Shown one piece after another: positions 35,989 to 47,600 of a stretch of 64,000 nt of DNA. This stretch comes from Ciona intestinalis (lineage: Eukaryota > Chordata > Ascidiacea > Phlebobranchia > Cionidae). The notes beneath the pieces were generated by a model. That model was not told the origin of the DNA. It was given only the letters and a program-made list of their open reading frames with translations, and did no database searches. The translations under genes were made by a program, and so were the position numbers. The DNA is taken from contig NC_020177.2 in the NCBI RefSeq assembly GCF_000224145.3, positions 4,623,713 to 4,687,712 of the forward strand, in the 5' to 3' direction. The first letter of the stretch is position 1. Every line of letters begins with the position of its first letter.

Positions 35989-38900
35989 ATGGCCGGAGGT
36001 GGAAGTGGTGGGAAGACCGACATGGAAAGGATTGGCATCTTCAGCGAAGTGGGTTACACAACAATCGGAGATAAATATCCGAAAGTTCACGCAAGTAGTT
36101 GTAAGTAATGTGTGGATTTTTAGACCTGAATGGCTCTAGTCTATAGTATGGTAAGTGAAAGTTTTAGGTTACCATAATTCCAAAACTTCATAATTATCGC
36201 CCAGTTTATTTAACCTAAACTGCATACACTGTAATATAAAGTTGTTGTTAGTAGTACAGGTCATATGCAGCTCTTAATGCTTTGCAATTATAAGTAAACC
36301 ATATAGTTAATAATTATAACTGCAATCCAAAAGTACAGAAAAAATCAACTATAAATATGGTTTAGTTATAACTTATAACAAGGAACTGCATTCTGACGCA
36401 TCAGCCCGTCAAAGTCTATAATTATAATGGAACAATATATTCATTTTTTCCGTCCTTTTTAAGTAACCTTAAAAATGTTTAGAATAATCTGTAATAAATT
36501 GTTTACAGTGCCCTTCAATGAAGCTGCTTATAAAGGCAAACACATGCTGCCAGGTGGTAGTAAAACTAGGTCAGCTTTACAGGTGAATTGCAAACAATAA
36601 ACTATTGGATAATGTATGATGTGTGTATGTTGGAACTCTTAAGTAGAAAAACTTGCATTGTTTAATAACTCCTGTGATTGCCATATTCTTATTTAATGGG
36701 AAAAAAAACCTTACAACCCTGCAAAATATCTGTGTTACATACCAAGTTACATACTAAACATTGTCATGGTCTATATACTAACTGTTGTCCTGTTAATACA
36801 GGCTGGTTATTTTGACAATCAATTCAAAAGAATAATGGAGAAAGAGGCGTACACGGATCCTATTAAACTGAGACGACAGCACAGGTTGAAAGAAGGCAAG
36901 AAAAATATTGGAAAAGCTTTTTTACCAAACAACGGCGAAAAATTACCGTAAGTTTTTTGTTCAAGTGTATAAAATACAAATTTTTTTGTCAGTTGTAATA
37001 TAAATACAACAGCCTATACCAGTGCAAAAGTGCATGTCACCAAACTTTTTTAATCTGTTGTCTATACATTACAAAAAGCACAGCCAAATTATGTTGCACT
37101 TACCACATTAGTCAATGCATTTCCTACATTTAATGTCTATGAGTGTAACTGCATTTTAACAGTGTTACCCCAGAGTAGTACACCGTTGTTGACATCTTTA
37201 CCTTTGTTTTAGGTGTGGGCTTGGAAACCACTACGGAACTTTCTCAGGAACCATTGGAGCGTTTAGTCCAGTCAGTCGACCACGCAAACCATACACAGCT
37301 CCTGGTCGTAACTTCACCACTAACCCTGCCAAGAAGGGAACTGGATATGGGTGAGCTTTTAAGGGAGTAACAAAAATATCTATGATAAGACTGTGACATG
37401 TAATGATATCTCAGATTTTAAGGGAATAACTAATAAACTAAACTGTAAATATATATATGGCCAGGGTGTGATGATATCTCAGGCTTTGGCAAACGAAACA
37501 GTGGTACAATAAATGATGTTTTTTTTTACCATAAGAGCTTTTTACTTAAATATCATGTTATGCCTGGTAGCTACAATAGCAGAATAATATATAAAAATTG
37601 GTCACATTTTCCAATATTGTGCTATTGATTTTCAATAAGGCATCTTATACGTTTTAACCTTTTCTTTCAAAAAAAGCACATTCTTACGTGATAATATTGA
37701 CAATGTATTGTTGCATATTCATTGAATCCACATTATTCCAGCTATGTAAATGTTATTCTTGGCAAGTACCATGAACATGCTGTGGAAGCTTACGATAGAG
37801 CTAAGGAGGCAAGATGGGTGAGTTGCAAATGTTCGTAAATTGGCTACCGTAATCGAAGAGACAAAAATTCATTATTATTGTTATATAATATTTAAAAGAG
37901 AATTCCAGTGTCACTACAGAATTCCAGTGTCACTACAGAATTCCAGTGTCATTCATATTTCTTTTAGGGTAGAGCTCAGAATAAAAAATTGTCATCCATG
38001 TGAGTGGTCATATGCCAGGGAAAGTGTGTTTAGTAAAAGTATTTTTCACTAAAAGAAATACACTAAGCACCTTGTTCCAAAATAATTTTGCTCACTGCCT
38101 TGCTTTTCTACCTCAATAGAACAAAAGCTACACTTTCATTGGACTTAAACACATAAACACTAAACTAAATGCTTCCAACAGAAAGAGCAACAAGCCCACA
38201 AAGGAACATTAAAGGGCGGACCATTTAAACTAAACCTTCACCCACAAACTTACTTTGATTACAATCCGTACCGATCCGACCGTGGCCCTGGCCCGGCCAA
38301 GAAAGGATCCGGAAAACTACCGGCTGTTAAACCTTTCAAACCAAGCTCACCTCCCAAAAAGGTATTTTTATCAAGCTTTGTGTGTCCGATTCTTAGTGAA
38401 ATGATATATAGTAGGGTGGAGGAAAATGGGACACCTTTTTATTTTGTTTTCTCGTCCCATTTGGTAGTAAAAAAAGAACACTCAAAGGATTATAAAACTG
38501 TATCCTCACGACTTCCGTAGACCGTTGTGCTAAAGGTGTCCCATCTTTCCCAACCCCACTATATATTCCAAATATGGTAAATAACACTGCATATTTAACT
38601 TTTAACATCTTATAGTCTTTGTCAGTGTTGTATCCTGATTGTGTTTTAAACAATTAACAACGTTTTATGGGAGTTGTGAGAACAAGGTTTTTATATTTCT
38701 TTAACATTTTTTACTACCAAATGGGATGAGAAAATAAAATGGGTTGGTGTCCCATCTTCCCTCACTCTACTGTATATAACAACAATTCCGTTTCTCTTCC
38801 AGATTGGCGGCTCCAAAGCTGGTACATTTGATCCCTACCCATCCCATTCAAATGATCCTTACGTAATAAAGCAAAAGAAAGCGGCAACTACGAACAAAGA

Positions 38901-39306
38901 CGGCAAGCTTTTCCATCCCTCACAGGGCATGAAATCGAGGCCCACAGATTCAATAATGTCGCAAAATGTTATGAAGTAAGTTGTGTCTAATGTACAGAAG
39001 TAACAGAAAATACTAGGGCTGTGGAAAGTGGTATAGCGCGTCTGCTACAAGCCCGAGGTTAGAGGTTTGACGCTTGTCACTGCTACCATTGTGGGCGAAT
39101 GTGTCCTTGAGCAAGACACTTCATTGCAATTGCTCCAACTCGGCAAGTACAAGGTGTATAAAACAGAACACCCGTGCTGTAACGATTGCCGTTGCTCTGC
39201 CGCGCGAGGATAAAAAAGTTACATTGTTTTAATCATATATTCATTCTTTTCCAGGTCCGTACACCGAGACAATTACAAAAGTATACGAAGTGTAATGGCG
39301 TATTAA
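35989..39306 (+). CDS. CFAP96: CFAP96 (C4orf47 / UPF0602), ciliary microtubule-associated protein
   Basis: Exons: 35989-36100, 36509-36582, 36802-36947, 37213-37350, 37742-37817, 38182-38361, 38803-38975, 39255-39306; 316 residues against 309 in human. Conserved blocks run the full length: GGKTDMERIGIFSEVGYTTI, FNEAAYKGKHMLPGGSK, KNIGKAFLPNNGEKLPCGLG, NPAKKGTGYGYVNVILGK, GGPFKLNLHPQTYFDYNPY, KAGTFDPYPSHSNDPYV and HPSQGMKSRPTDSIM. The start is the ATG in AAAAATGGCC. The protein has no hydrophobic segment. Intron 6 holds two MITE copies and intron 7 a full SINE. The 3' end converges with the two-pass membrane protein gene. Confidence 0.95.
37901..37950. repeat. 19-bp tandem repeat, 2.6 units
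   Basis: AATTCCAGTGTCACTACAG is repeated without change, in a CFAP96 intron. Confidence 0.8.
38407..38573. repeat. MITE copy (pair, first member)
   Basis: TATAGTAGGGTGGAGGAAAA to GGTGTCCCATCTTTCCCAAC, in CFAP96 intron 6; a second copy follows in opposite orientation. Confidence 0.7.
38605..38775. repeat. MITE copy (pair, second member), one end missing
   Basis: Opposite orientation to its neighbour: GATTGTGTTTTAAACAATTA, TACTACCAAATGGGATGAGA, ending GTGTCCCATCTTCCCTCACT. Confidence 0.65.
39018..39235 (+). repeat. Complete tRNA-derived SINE
   Basis: The head resembles a tRNA: TGGTATAGCGCG (box A-like, 39029-39040) and GGTTTGACGCT (box B-like, 39064-39074). The body has ATTGTGGGCGAATGTGTCCT and CAAGACACTTCATTGCAATT. 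The tail has TAACGATTGCCGTTGC and CGCGCGAGGATAAAAAAGTT, ending near ATTCATTC. It is the best template for the other copies. It may be the Ciona SINE described as Cics-1, from memory and unverified. Confidence 0.7.
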
Positions 39307-39566
39307 TCATAACGAAAAAGCTTTTGTATTTCGCCATCTTCCGCAAACGTGGGCTGTTTTCTAAATACCTGAATATTTTTCAATATTAATCTCAAGTCGT
39401 TTTATATTTTGTAATACATTGCTTTCGCGTAACTTGTTTACTCGTCAGACAGCAAGCATATACCGTTAGCACTAAAAACCTATATTTCTAAACGTGTTTG
39501 AAACAAATACCATGGATATTTTAATATCGCGTGGCCACGGTTATTTTATACTGTAAATATTCTTTG

Positions 39567-39632
39567 TTTACTACCCCACGGAACGAGAAGGGAGAATGAA
39601 AACATGTCCCATTTTACCCCACCCTACTATAC
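39567..39632. repeat. MITE end fragment
   Basis: TTTACTACCCCACGGAACGA to CATTTTACCCCACCCTACTA, beyond the CFAP96 stop. Confidence 0.6.
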
Positions 39633-39641
39633 TATTTTAAG

Positions 39642-39647
39642 AATAAA
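39642..39647 (+). terminator. Candidate polyadenylation signal of CFAP96
   Basis: AATAAA 336 bp after the stop, right after a MITE end; a second AATAAA is at 39679-39684. The opposing gene's signal is at 39664-39669, so the 3' ends probably overlap. Confidence 0.4.
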
Positions 39648-39663
39648 AATTCGCGATTTTAAA

Positions 39664-39669
39664 TTTATT
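39664..39669 (-). terminator. Candidate polyadenylation signal of the two-pass membrane protein gene
   Basis: Reads AATAAA on the minus strand 214 bp after the stop codon. Confidence 0.4.
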
Positions 39670-39882
39670 GACGGCAACAATAAAAGTTAGGCACCAAACG
39701 ACGATAAAAATTGTAAGATAATGCAATATTGAAACATTCAGGCGTGTAGTAGATTAATTTAAGTGCATGAACTCGTATCGGTATTAAGTAAAGTACCGCA
39801 CGTGAAAATAGAAGAAATTATTATGTACAAGTAAAAGCAACGAGCGAAATATAGAACTGGCAAAGAGTTAAACACAAAGTTG

Positions 39883-42420
39883 CTATTCCCTGTTCGAGCT
39901 ATTTTCACCGCTTTCTTCCGAAGTAAGTGAACAAGTTTGATTTTGTTCGCCCACTGTGGCAATTTCTTTAAAAAAAAAGGTGCTGAGAAGTTAAATTAAA
40001 TGTTTCGTTTTATGGGTGGCTGTTTATAATTGCAGCGCACTTTGCGGCCGCACTAGATCGAATTCATATAATAATTTATTTGTATCTCTATACTTACCTT
40101 CCTCCGATTGCTTTTTCATTTGAATAAAATCTGCATACGATGGCAAAGCTGAGTCAAAAACCTCTGACGAGCAATTGGTCCACGTGTCCTCTTGTTCGTT
40201 AACTAAAAAGTAATACTTGCAAATAACGTGTGAAAAAGCCTATAACTCTCAATCTATTATACAATTCCTGAAGCATTGTTTATCTTGCGTGTTTGGCGTT
40301 CCTTGTTCATTATTAGTGGTAGAGCGCGTCTCACGGCGGGAGCGCTTTTTACTGCACGTTTATTGCTACTAATTGGATTTAGTGGTAGTTGGGAACTTGA
40401 ATTGGATTTCGTTGGGTACTGGGTATGTGTTTGGGCTACCATACTAACTAGATGTATATGGCAATTGTATTAGAACTGTTAGCGGATCTGTGGCGGGTGG
40501 TGTACTATAAGTGTTTGGGTAAGTGATGTTGTGCTGGTTATTGTAACGCTATCGTGGTGTTGTAAAATATATTATTGTATCGTTATAAGTATATATCTAT
40601 AAATAACAACAACAACATTAATATCCTGAGAGAAACGATGATAAGCTATGATATACGTATAGGCCGTTAGTGTAGCGTCAGTGTCATTCTGTTTTACGTT
40701 ATTACGAAGCTAAATGTATTGAAGTTGCAAGCATTTGCGGCGAAAGGGCCATATTTGACCTGGGCTTACCACTTTAAAAGCAACAGTATACTGTACAGGG
40801 TATACTAGGATCAGCAGCTGTACATGCTTACCGTCAAATGCCAAGTTACTGTAAGAAGGTGGAAAGTCAGCCATCGGTAACTGGCTTGGTCTGTTCGCTT
40901 CTGACTGCGCGAAAGCTGCCCGTATTTGTTCCCGAGCTAAGCGGCTCCGTTGTCGTCTTTCGTATCTCCTTTGGCGTTCCATTGCATACTTGTATCTGCA
41001 ATATTGATAGTTAAATGAAAGCTAATACGAAATTATAGTGGGTTGGGGTAAGATGGTGGTTCAAGTTTTTGTTCTGTTTCGTCAAATTCGATAGTAAATA
41101 TTTACATAATTATATAACCGTACTCTCACGTCTTTAAAAACCGTTGTTAATTGTTAAACACGATCGAAAATGTTGGATGGTATATGTGCTAACGGTATCC
41201 ATCTTACCCCTTAGTACTATATGTACCAGCAAAGTGAAACCTGGTATAAAAATGTACATTACCTGTTGGCAGCCATACAGCAGGGCGGGATGCTGACAAG
41301 TATGAAGAGTATTCCGATATAGATCGGTAGACTTTGGAAGTAGACTATGAAAACGATTCCAATAGATAAGAATATAATGCCTGTGAAGACACCAGACACG
41401 CATTGACCGAACCAATGCCTCGAATAGAAGCTGACGATGCCAACTTCGTTTCTAGGTTGGTGAGTACGCGATCGTCGTTCTGTTTGTTCCAGTTCATCTG
41501 GGTTATTGAACGATTGTTCGTCCGTTGTGATAATGATGTTGCTTGTTGGGGGTTCGTAGTCCAAAGTGACACCAATAGTATCCACTGTGTCCACATTCTG
41601 CTCATGTGTTGTAATATGTTCATTACTAGTTGAGTGAGTTGTTTCATCATCGTTGTTTATTTCATCATCAGCAGGAACCGGTTGTGATTCAGTAACTTCT
41701 GTTTATTAAACGGTTAAAGTATTTCTGCAACTGCAATGCTTGAACTGGTGATAATTTCATATATATTCGAAAATCAAACAATGAACAAAGGCCCCTTAAT
41801 TTCGAAATAAAACTCGCATAATATTATAGCTTTCATTCAGCCTTTTCTTTATATTAGGTTAAGTGTATTCAAGTGTTTTCGTAGGCAATAAATTGAACGA
41901 GCTCTTGTCGCAATAAGGCGGAGTCATAAAAGTTTCTGCCTAGTCATCAACATTGTGACGTTAAACTTAATGACGCAACGTTACTCAGCATTTTAGCAGC
42001 GGATTGTAAATTATAATTGCAAAACTGCTAACGTAACGACAGTCAAAGGACCTTGTTTCTTTGTACATTACTGTCGGACGAAGCCGACAGCGCTGTCACC
42101 ACAATATACTAATGAATTTTTTATGCTATTGTCAGAACGAGCGTCATACAGTCTGTTATATAACGATGTTTTCATATTCTGTAAAAAGCCATGTAAAATT
42201 ACAACATCATTTAAAATACTGACTGAGCTCCTCGTAAGTCTAAAACTGCATTTACATTCTTGTTATTTCTAATATATTCCCACAGTATACTGTAACCTGG
42301 GTACTTATATGCAAAAGTTGTATATCAGTATTTAATTAAGCTTTAGATAAGATATACAAAACAAAACAACTTACGTTTAACTTCAAGTTCACGTCGACTT
42401 GGTTCTTCATTATCGTTCAT
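39883..42420 (-). CDS. Unrecognised two-pass membrane protein with PPSY and LPSY motifs
   Basis: I do not recognise a family. Exons in transcript order: 42375-42420, 41263-41698, 40832-40995, 40098-40202, 39883-39965; 277 residues with all phases joining. An acidic N-terminus (MNDNEEPSRRELEVKQ) precedes two closely spaced hydrophobic segments near residues 116-136 and 140-158. An Arg-rich stretch (MERQRRYERRQRSRLAREQI) follows at 166-185, then FPPSYSNL near 205-212 and ALPSYADF near 234-241. There is no signal peptide, so both ends are probably cytoplasmic. Pro-x-Tyr motifs of this kind often recruit WW-domain ubiquitin ligases, though neither is a perfect PPxY apart from PPSY. The spacing resembles small adaptor-like membrane proteins with a re-entrant or two-helix hairpin. 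Confidence 0.75.
41034..41222. repeat. MITE copy
   Basis: TATAGTGGGTTGGGGTAAGA to CGGTATCCATCTTACCCCTT, in an intron of the two-pass membrane protein gene. Confidence 0.65.
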
Positions 42421-43843
42421 AATGCAGTTTGTTAGTTCCCTGTTTAAAACGTCCAGCAGCAGAATCCTTTCCTATTTCTTGTACTGTTGTTTTGTTCCGT
42501 GTGCGCCATACGTCGCTGTTAAGTCTATGATTTTGGCTCGTTAATGTTTAACCTATACCCATTGGGATGGTATAGCGCAAACATATTCTTAGAATTATGG
42601 TGCAAATACCAAAGATGGGTCTGTATTAAGGTATAAGGAGAATATAGCCAATAATGTTGCTCGCCTTATATTTTTAATAAGCTTATAGCCTCCTTAAGTA
42701 CCATTTATAGATCATGGCCTATATATGTAAACTTTATTGGTTTTAATTTAACTGTCTGGGCGTTAAAGATGATTTCAAAAAAGAATAAAATCGACTGATT
42801 TCTAATAGGGTATATAGGCTACAATTAAAATACCTTATAACATTTGCTATTACTTTCGGTATACTTGTCTATAAATAAAAAATATATACAAATGTTTTAA
42901 GCAACCCCGGTAGAAGGCTAATAACTGCCTCTCCAAGCCCGTTTTAAACTTTAATATTAAATCGGGCCGTGTATTAAATCAACTCTGAAGTTTATATTAT
43001 AATTTACATACACAAGAGCACAATATATTTGGTTTAATCGTTCAACTGGTTACTGCATACTATATACTGCTTTGGTTGCGAGGCTTGACCTGAATTCAGA
43101 CCCAGTTTCTAGCATCTTACTGTTATGTTGTGTTAGGCAGCACGTGTGTGTTTGTCGCACACGCAGGAACGCAAGGAAATTGTTTATTTTAGAATTAATG
43201 CTTTAGACTCTAATCACGATATTGAATGAAAATTTAAATACGGATTGTATAAGCATGGTATACTGAAGTCACTTCAATATATACTGCGGTATAAGTGTAA
43301 AGTGGCTTTGGGCTTTTACGTTGATTTATACACCTGCCTTGTGGCATACATTTGTAGTATATGCGCTGATGTTAAATATAGTCTAACGACTTGTCCCAAA
43401 GTTGTCCTTCTTCGCTTACGTGATTAAATCCCCGCGGTCTCAATCGCCAAACGTCATTATTTCCGTTGCTTAAGTTGATTACAGTTCAAACAGCACCGAC
43501 ATTCAACAGTCGTGTCAAAAAATTGTTTAAGGTGTTGCCTGTCAGGTGATGTTGGCACATTTGCACTTGTGTAGGCTCTTAATATTTATTTGGTAGTTTA
43601 CGTAATGCAGTCGTCAGACAGGTATATGTATTATAAATGCGAGAGCGATCTTCTGGCGTTTGTTTTTGTAAAGTTCTGACGTTTCGTCTGCCATACTGCG
43701 AGACGTTATCAGGGTTTGCCGCTACTTGTCTTGGCCAAGGACAGATATGCAGGTAATGGTAGCCGCATAGAGCATCAAACGGAACTCGTATGCCGTATTC
43801 AGGAGCGCTATATAAACCCCATGCACCAAGGCTTAACAATATA

Positions 43844-44040
43844 AAGTAGGGTGGGGGGGGGAGATGGGACACCTTTTCATTCTATTTCTCGTTTCATTTG
43901 GTAGTAAACAAAGAAAATTTAAAGGATTATAAACCGTATCCATACGATTCCCATAGACTGGTGTTACTTGTTTAAAACACGGTCAGAATATTTGGATATT
44001 ATGTGCTAAAGGTGTCCCATCTTCTCCCACCCTACTATAT
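43844..44040. repeat. MITE copy, well preserved
   Basis: AAGTAGGGTGGG..., GAGATGGGACACCTTTTCAT at one end and its near reverse complement, AAAGGTGTCCCATCTTCTCC with CACCCTACTATA, at the other; about 30-bp inverted ends. Confidence 0.75.
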
Positions 44041-44363
44041 CTAATTATTAGCCCGAAAGGTTAGTAGCAACCCGTGAATAGAGAAATATAGTAGCTATCA
44101 TATAGTAAATATAAATATAAAGTCATTGGACTATCACAAACTTGAAAGGGATTTACGTCGTTTAGAAGTTTTGCAGAAAAGTTTTGGATGAAATCTATTC
44201 AGTATCATATGTGAACGATCAAGTTATTTTTTTCTCAAAGTGTATTAGTTGTATCACAACAGCGTGTATATATATGGTCAAGCTAAACGTAATGGCAATT
44301 ACAGTTAAATCATGTTTTATACATTGTATAAAACATGGAAGTATATCCAGATAATATCACGTT

Positions 44364-44558
44364 TATAGTAAAGTGGAGTAAAATGGGACATGTTTTCAAT
44401 CCCTATTTCCGTTGCATTTGGTAGTGAAGAAGGAATATATACTGAATAATTTAAACAGCTGTACGACTCTAAAATGGCGTTTTTATTAGTTGAAAACACA
44501 ATCAGGAAACATAGGATTTAGATGCGATAGGTCCCACTTTTCTTCGCACTGCTATATT
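44364..44558. repeat. MITE copy, diverged
   Basis: TATAGTAAAGTGGAGTAAAA to GGTCCCACTTTTCTTCGCAC, just after the protease stop; it may supply the polyadenylation signal. Confidence 0.6.
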
Positions 44559-44602
44559 TTGAACGGTTGTGTTAATTGCTGTTTGGGCGAGATAAAAGCG
44601 AC

Positions 44603-47600
44603 TTATGACCCCATCACTTGATTAATCCAATCCAGATAGTTAATAACTTCGGTGTAAACACCAGGTTTTCCTTCAGTAGCACACCCTTCTCCCCAGCTAG
44701 TAACACCCCACAGGTAAAACTTCTCATTTTGGTTGATGGTCTGCTCTCTGCAAGCTAAAGGTCCACCGCTGTCGCCCTGGCAACTGTCGACTCCTGGGTT
44801 CTGTTTGAAAATTTGGTTAAAACAAGCTCTATACTATTGCTTTAGCCATTTGCTCACCGAAGCACAAGTCGTTCTATTCGCTACTTTTACATCACCGTTG
44901 CTGTTTCGTCCATACGCTGCCTGGCAGTATGAAAAATTGTGTATTGTAACTTCTGCCTTTTGCATTGTTTGGGGGTACATCGAAGGATCTAAAAACACAA
45001 CAATTTTCGTTTAGTACTTATTAATTTGTTTTATTCTTAAGTGTTACTCGCTTATTGCTTACTTTGAGTAAATGTTTGATTTTTTAAAATAATCAGGTTT
45101 AGTTAAACGGGACCAGAAGTGGGCCCATTTGTATTCACCACTTAACGTAAAAAAAGATTGGTGCAGCGGCAATTGTATTCAAAATACGATTTAACAAAAC
45201 ACGTTAGATTAGGGATTTTCAACTAGTTCTGTTTAGTATCCATGAGATTCAGCGATTAAATAGTTTTGCAGTTCAGATTTTTATCCGCTACGTTCAGTTT
45301 TATTCTTAGGACGTTTTAATTTATGCGTATGAACGTTTTAATTTATGCGTATGAACGTTTTAAAGTTGAGCACATCGTTCTTGGTTTTGAGCATTGTTGC
45401 ATTTATGTGTAATCCGTTATTAGCCAGTGTATGTTACTCTTTTCTTAAAGTTAAAATTAACTCTTTATTACCACTATATAGCATAGTGTATCTCTTCTAA
45501 TTTTGACTGAGTTTTATATTTTATTTAACAAATCATTATATATAGTTGTAATTTCTTATTTAAAACGTGCTTGTACTATTCTTTTAGTATTTTAATTTAA
45601 TCTTTATTACTGTGTGTAGATTTAACGAAAAACCATGAGTTTGTCTCTGAGAAATGAGCTTGGTTTGGAGAAATCTAAGCGAAGAAAGCGCAGAGAACTC
45701 ACCAATGAACAAAAGCAAGAAATTAAAGAAGCTTTTGAACTCTTCGATACAGACAAGGACCAAAGAATTGATTATCATGAGTTGAAAGTTGTGATGAGGG
45801 CTCTTGGGTTCGAGGTGAAAAAAGCTGATGTTTTAAAAGTGCTGAGAGATTACGATCGTGAGGGGTCAGGCACGATAGGTTTCGACGATTACAACGAAGT
45901 CATCACAGAGTGGATGTTAGAGAGAGATCCTCAAGAAGAATTAGGCAAAGCATTCAAGCTGTTTGATGATGATGACACTGGTAAAATCTCACTCCGTAAT
46001 TTGCGAAGAGTCGCGAGAGAGCTCGGAGAAACCATGCCGGAGGAAGAACTTCGTTCGATGATTGATGAATTTGATGCTGACGGGGATGGTGAGATTAATC
46101 TGGAGGAGTTTATTGCTCTTATGACAGGGGATACCTAGTCTATGTGTATTCGATGCAACTAACCTGAGAAGTCATCATTTTTCTATCCTTTAGGTGGCGA
46201 TAAATCTTTGTATTTTGTTTTTTTGGAAGCAGAAAAAACCTAGCTGAAAATGTGTATAAATATTATGATGACTTTTAGTCTATCGACGTGTATGTTTATT
46301 CTAATGTTTTGCATGTTCCAAAAAGTAGATATCATCTTACCACAATTGATAACCAAGTCTCCAATTTTTGATTAAATTAATTGTTATTATAAAGTTATTA
46401 TACTTGCGGCTGATGCCATATCTGGTTGAAATTCTATATTTTATTAACAGTGTCAAATTACTCTTGTTATTGAATCTGCTGCTATAGTATATTGTTTTTC
46501 GTATTAATTTTGTAATGTTTCCTATTCAGTTTTATAACTTTGTTAAGTCTTTTAAATGCAACCAGCATCAAAACTTCAAATATGGTTAAAGATGTTATTA
46601 TTATGTTAAATACACTTTCTGTTTTATACACCCTTTAATTTTTGTAGCTTAATATTATAAGCATCTTCTCCCTTGTGTGTGTTTGTAGCTATTATATGTT
46701 TTGTTTTTTCTTTTGTATGGCATGCTGTATAGTCTATTAACAAAAATATTACTGTGTTTTGATTATTCTGTAACACAGAAATAAAGTTAGGTAACCATGT
46801 TACTGTATACCAATCTGCATGTTTCAATGCGTCCATGAACAAAAAAAGAAGCCATTCAATATTCTAATGTTTTGCAGAAGATAGAACAGTATTTGGTGAG
46901 CAGTTATAAGCTTAATTTATATCACAGACTTATTTATTTTTAATGGTATATTTGTCACACTATTGATAGTGTTTGTTGCTTAATCGAATAGACTTCTATA
47001 TGAATATCATGCGAGTAGAAAAGAGTTACATTATTTTGAAGTTCTATTAAACGCGGTGTGTCAATTATTGAAATTAAAAATCTTTGCAGTTGTGCAGATG
47101 TTTCTCAAACGGTGCAGATGTTTCTCAATAGCAGATTCGTTCTATAATATATAACCCACCCAACAGTATACAGCAGTATAGCAAGTTTATCACTATTTGG
47201 CAATATGCCACCGATTGAATGATTGTAGTTAACACCAGTAAAAAACGGCAGACAGAATGTCTACAGTGTTTGAGTCATACTCACTGTCAGTCCAGTTCTG
47301 AGCTCCCCACCCACTGATGTGACATCTGGGTTCAACCATTAGATCAGGTGTTGGGAGACATATCGGTCGCACAAAGTCACTGAAATAAACATTGTGAATG
47401 CAACTTATTTATTCTCACCTTTCGGGGCAACGACAGTCGTTATAATACGGGTGTTCTGTTTCATACACCTCGGGCCCATTTACGAGTTACCAAGTATGTT
47501 TAACTTTAACTTGAGAATATATATATTATACCGCACCCGAACGTTGAACAATTTCCACCAGTTCCTGCCAGTTTTATGAGCGCTATATCATTGGTAGGGC

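Larger units (their letters stand above)
42421..44602. other. Intergenic region with two MITE copies
   Basis: Between two minus-strand genes. I see two MITE copies, listed separately, and no exon. The promoter of the two-pass membrane protein gene should lie at its left end. Confidence 0.5.

Noticed and set aside
39018-39080. Possible tRNA gene
   Set aside because: Box-like motifs are present but no cloverleaf with paired acceptor ends forms, and the sequence continues into a SINE body.
42070-42092. Short hairpin CTGTCGG-loop-CCGACAG
   Set aside because: A 7-bp stem is too short to support an RNA gene or regulatory element by itself.
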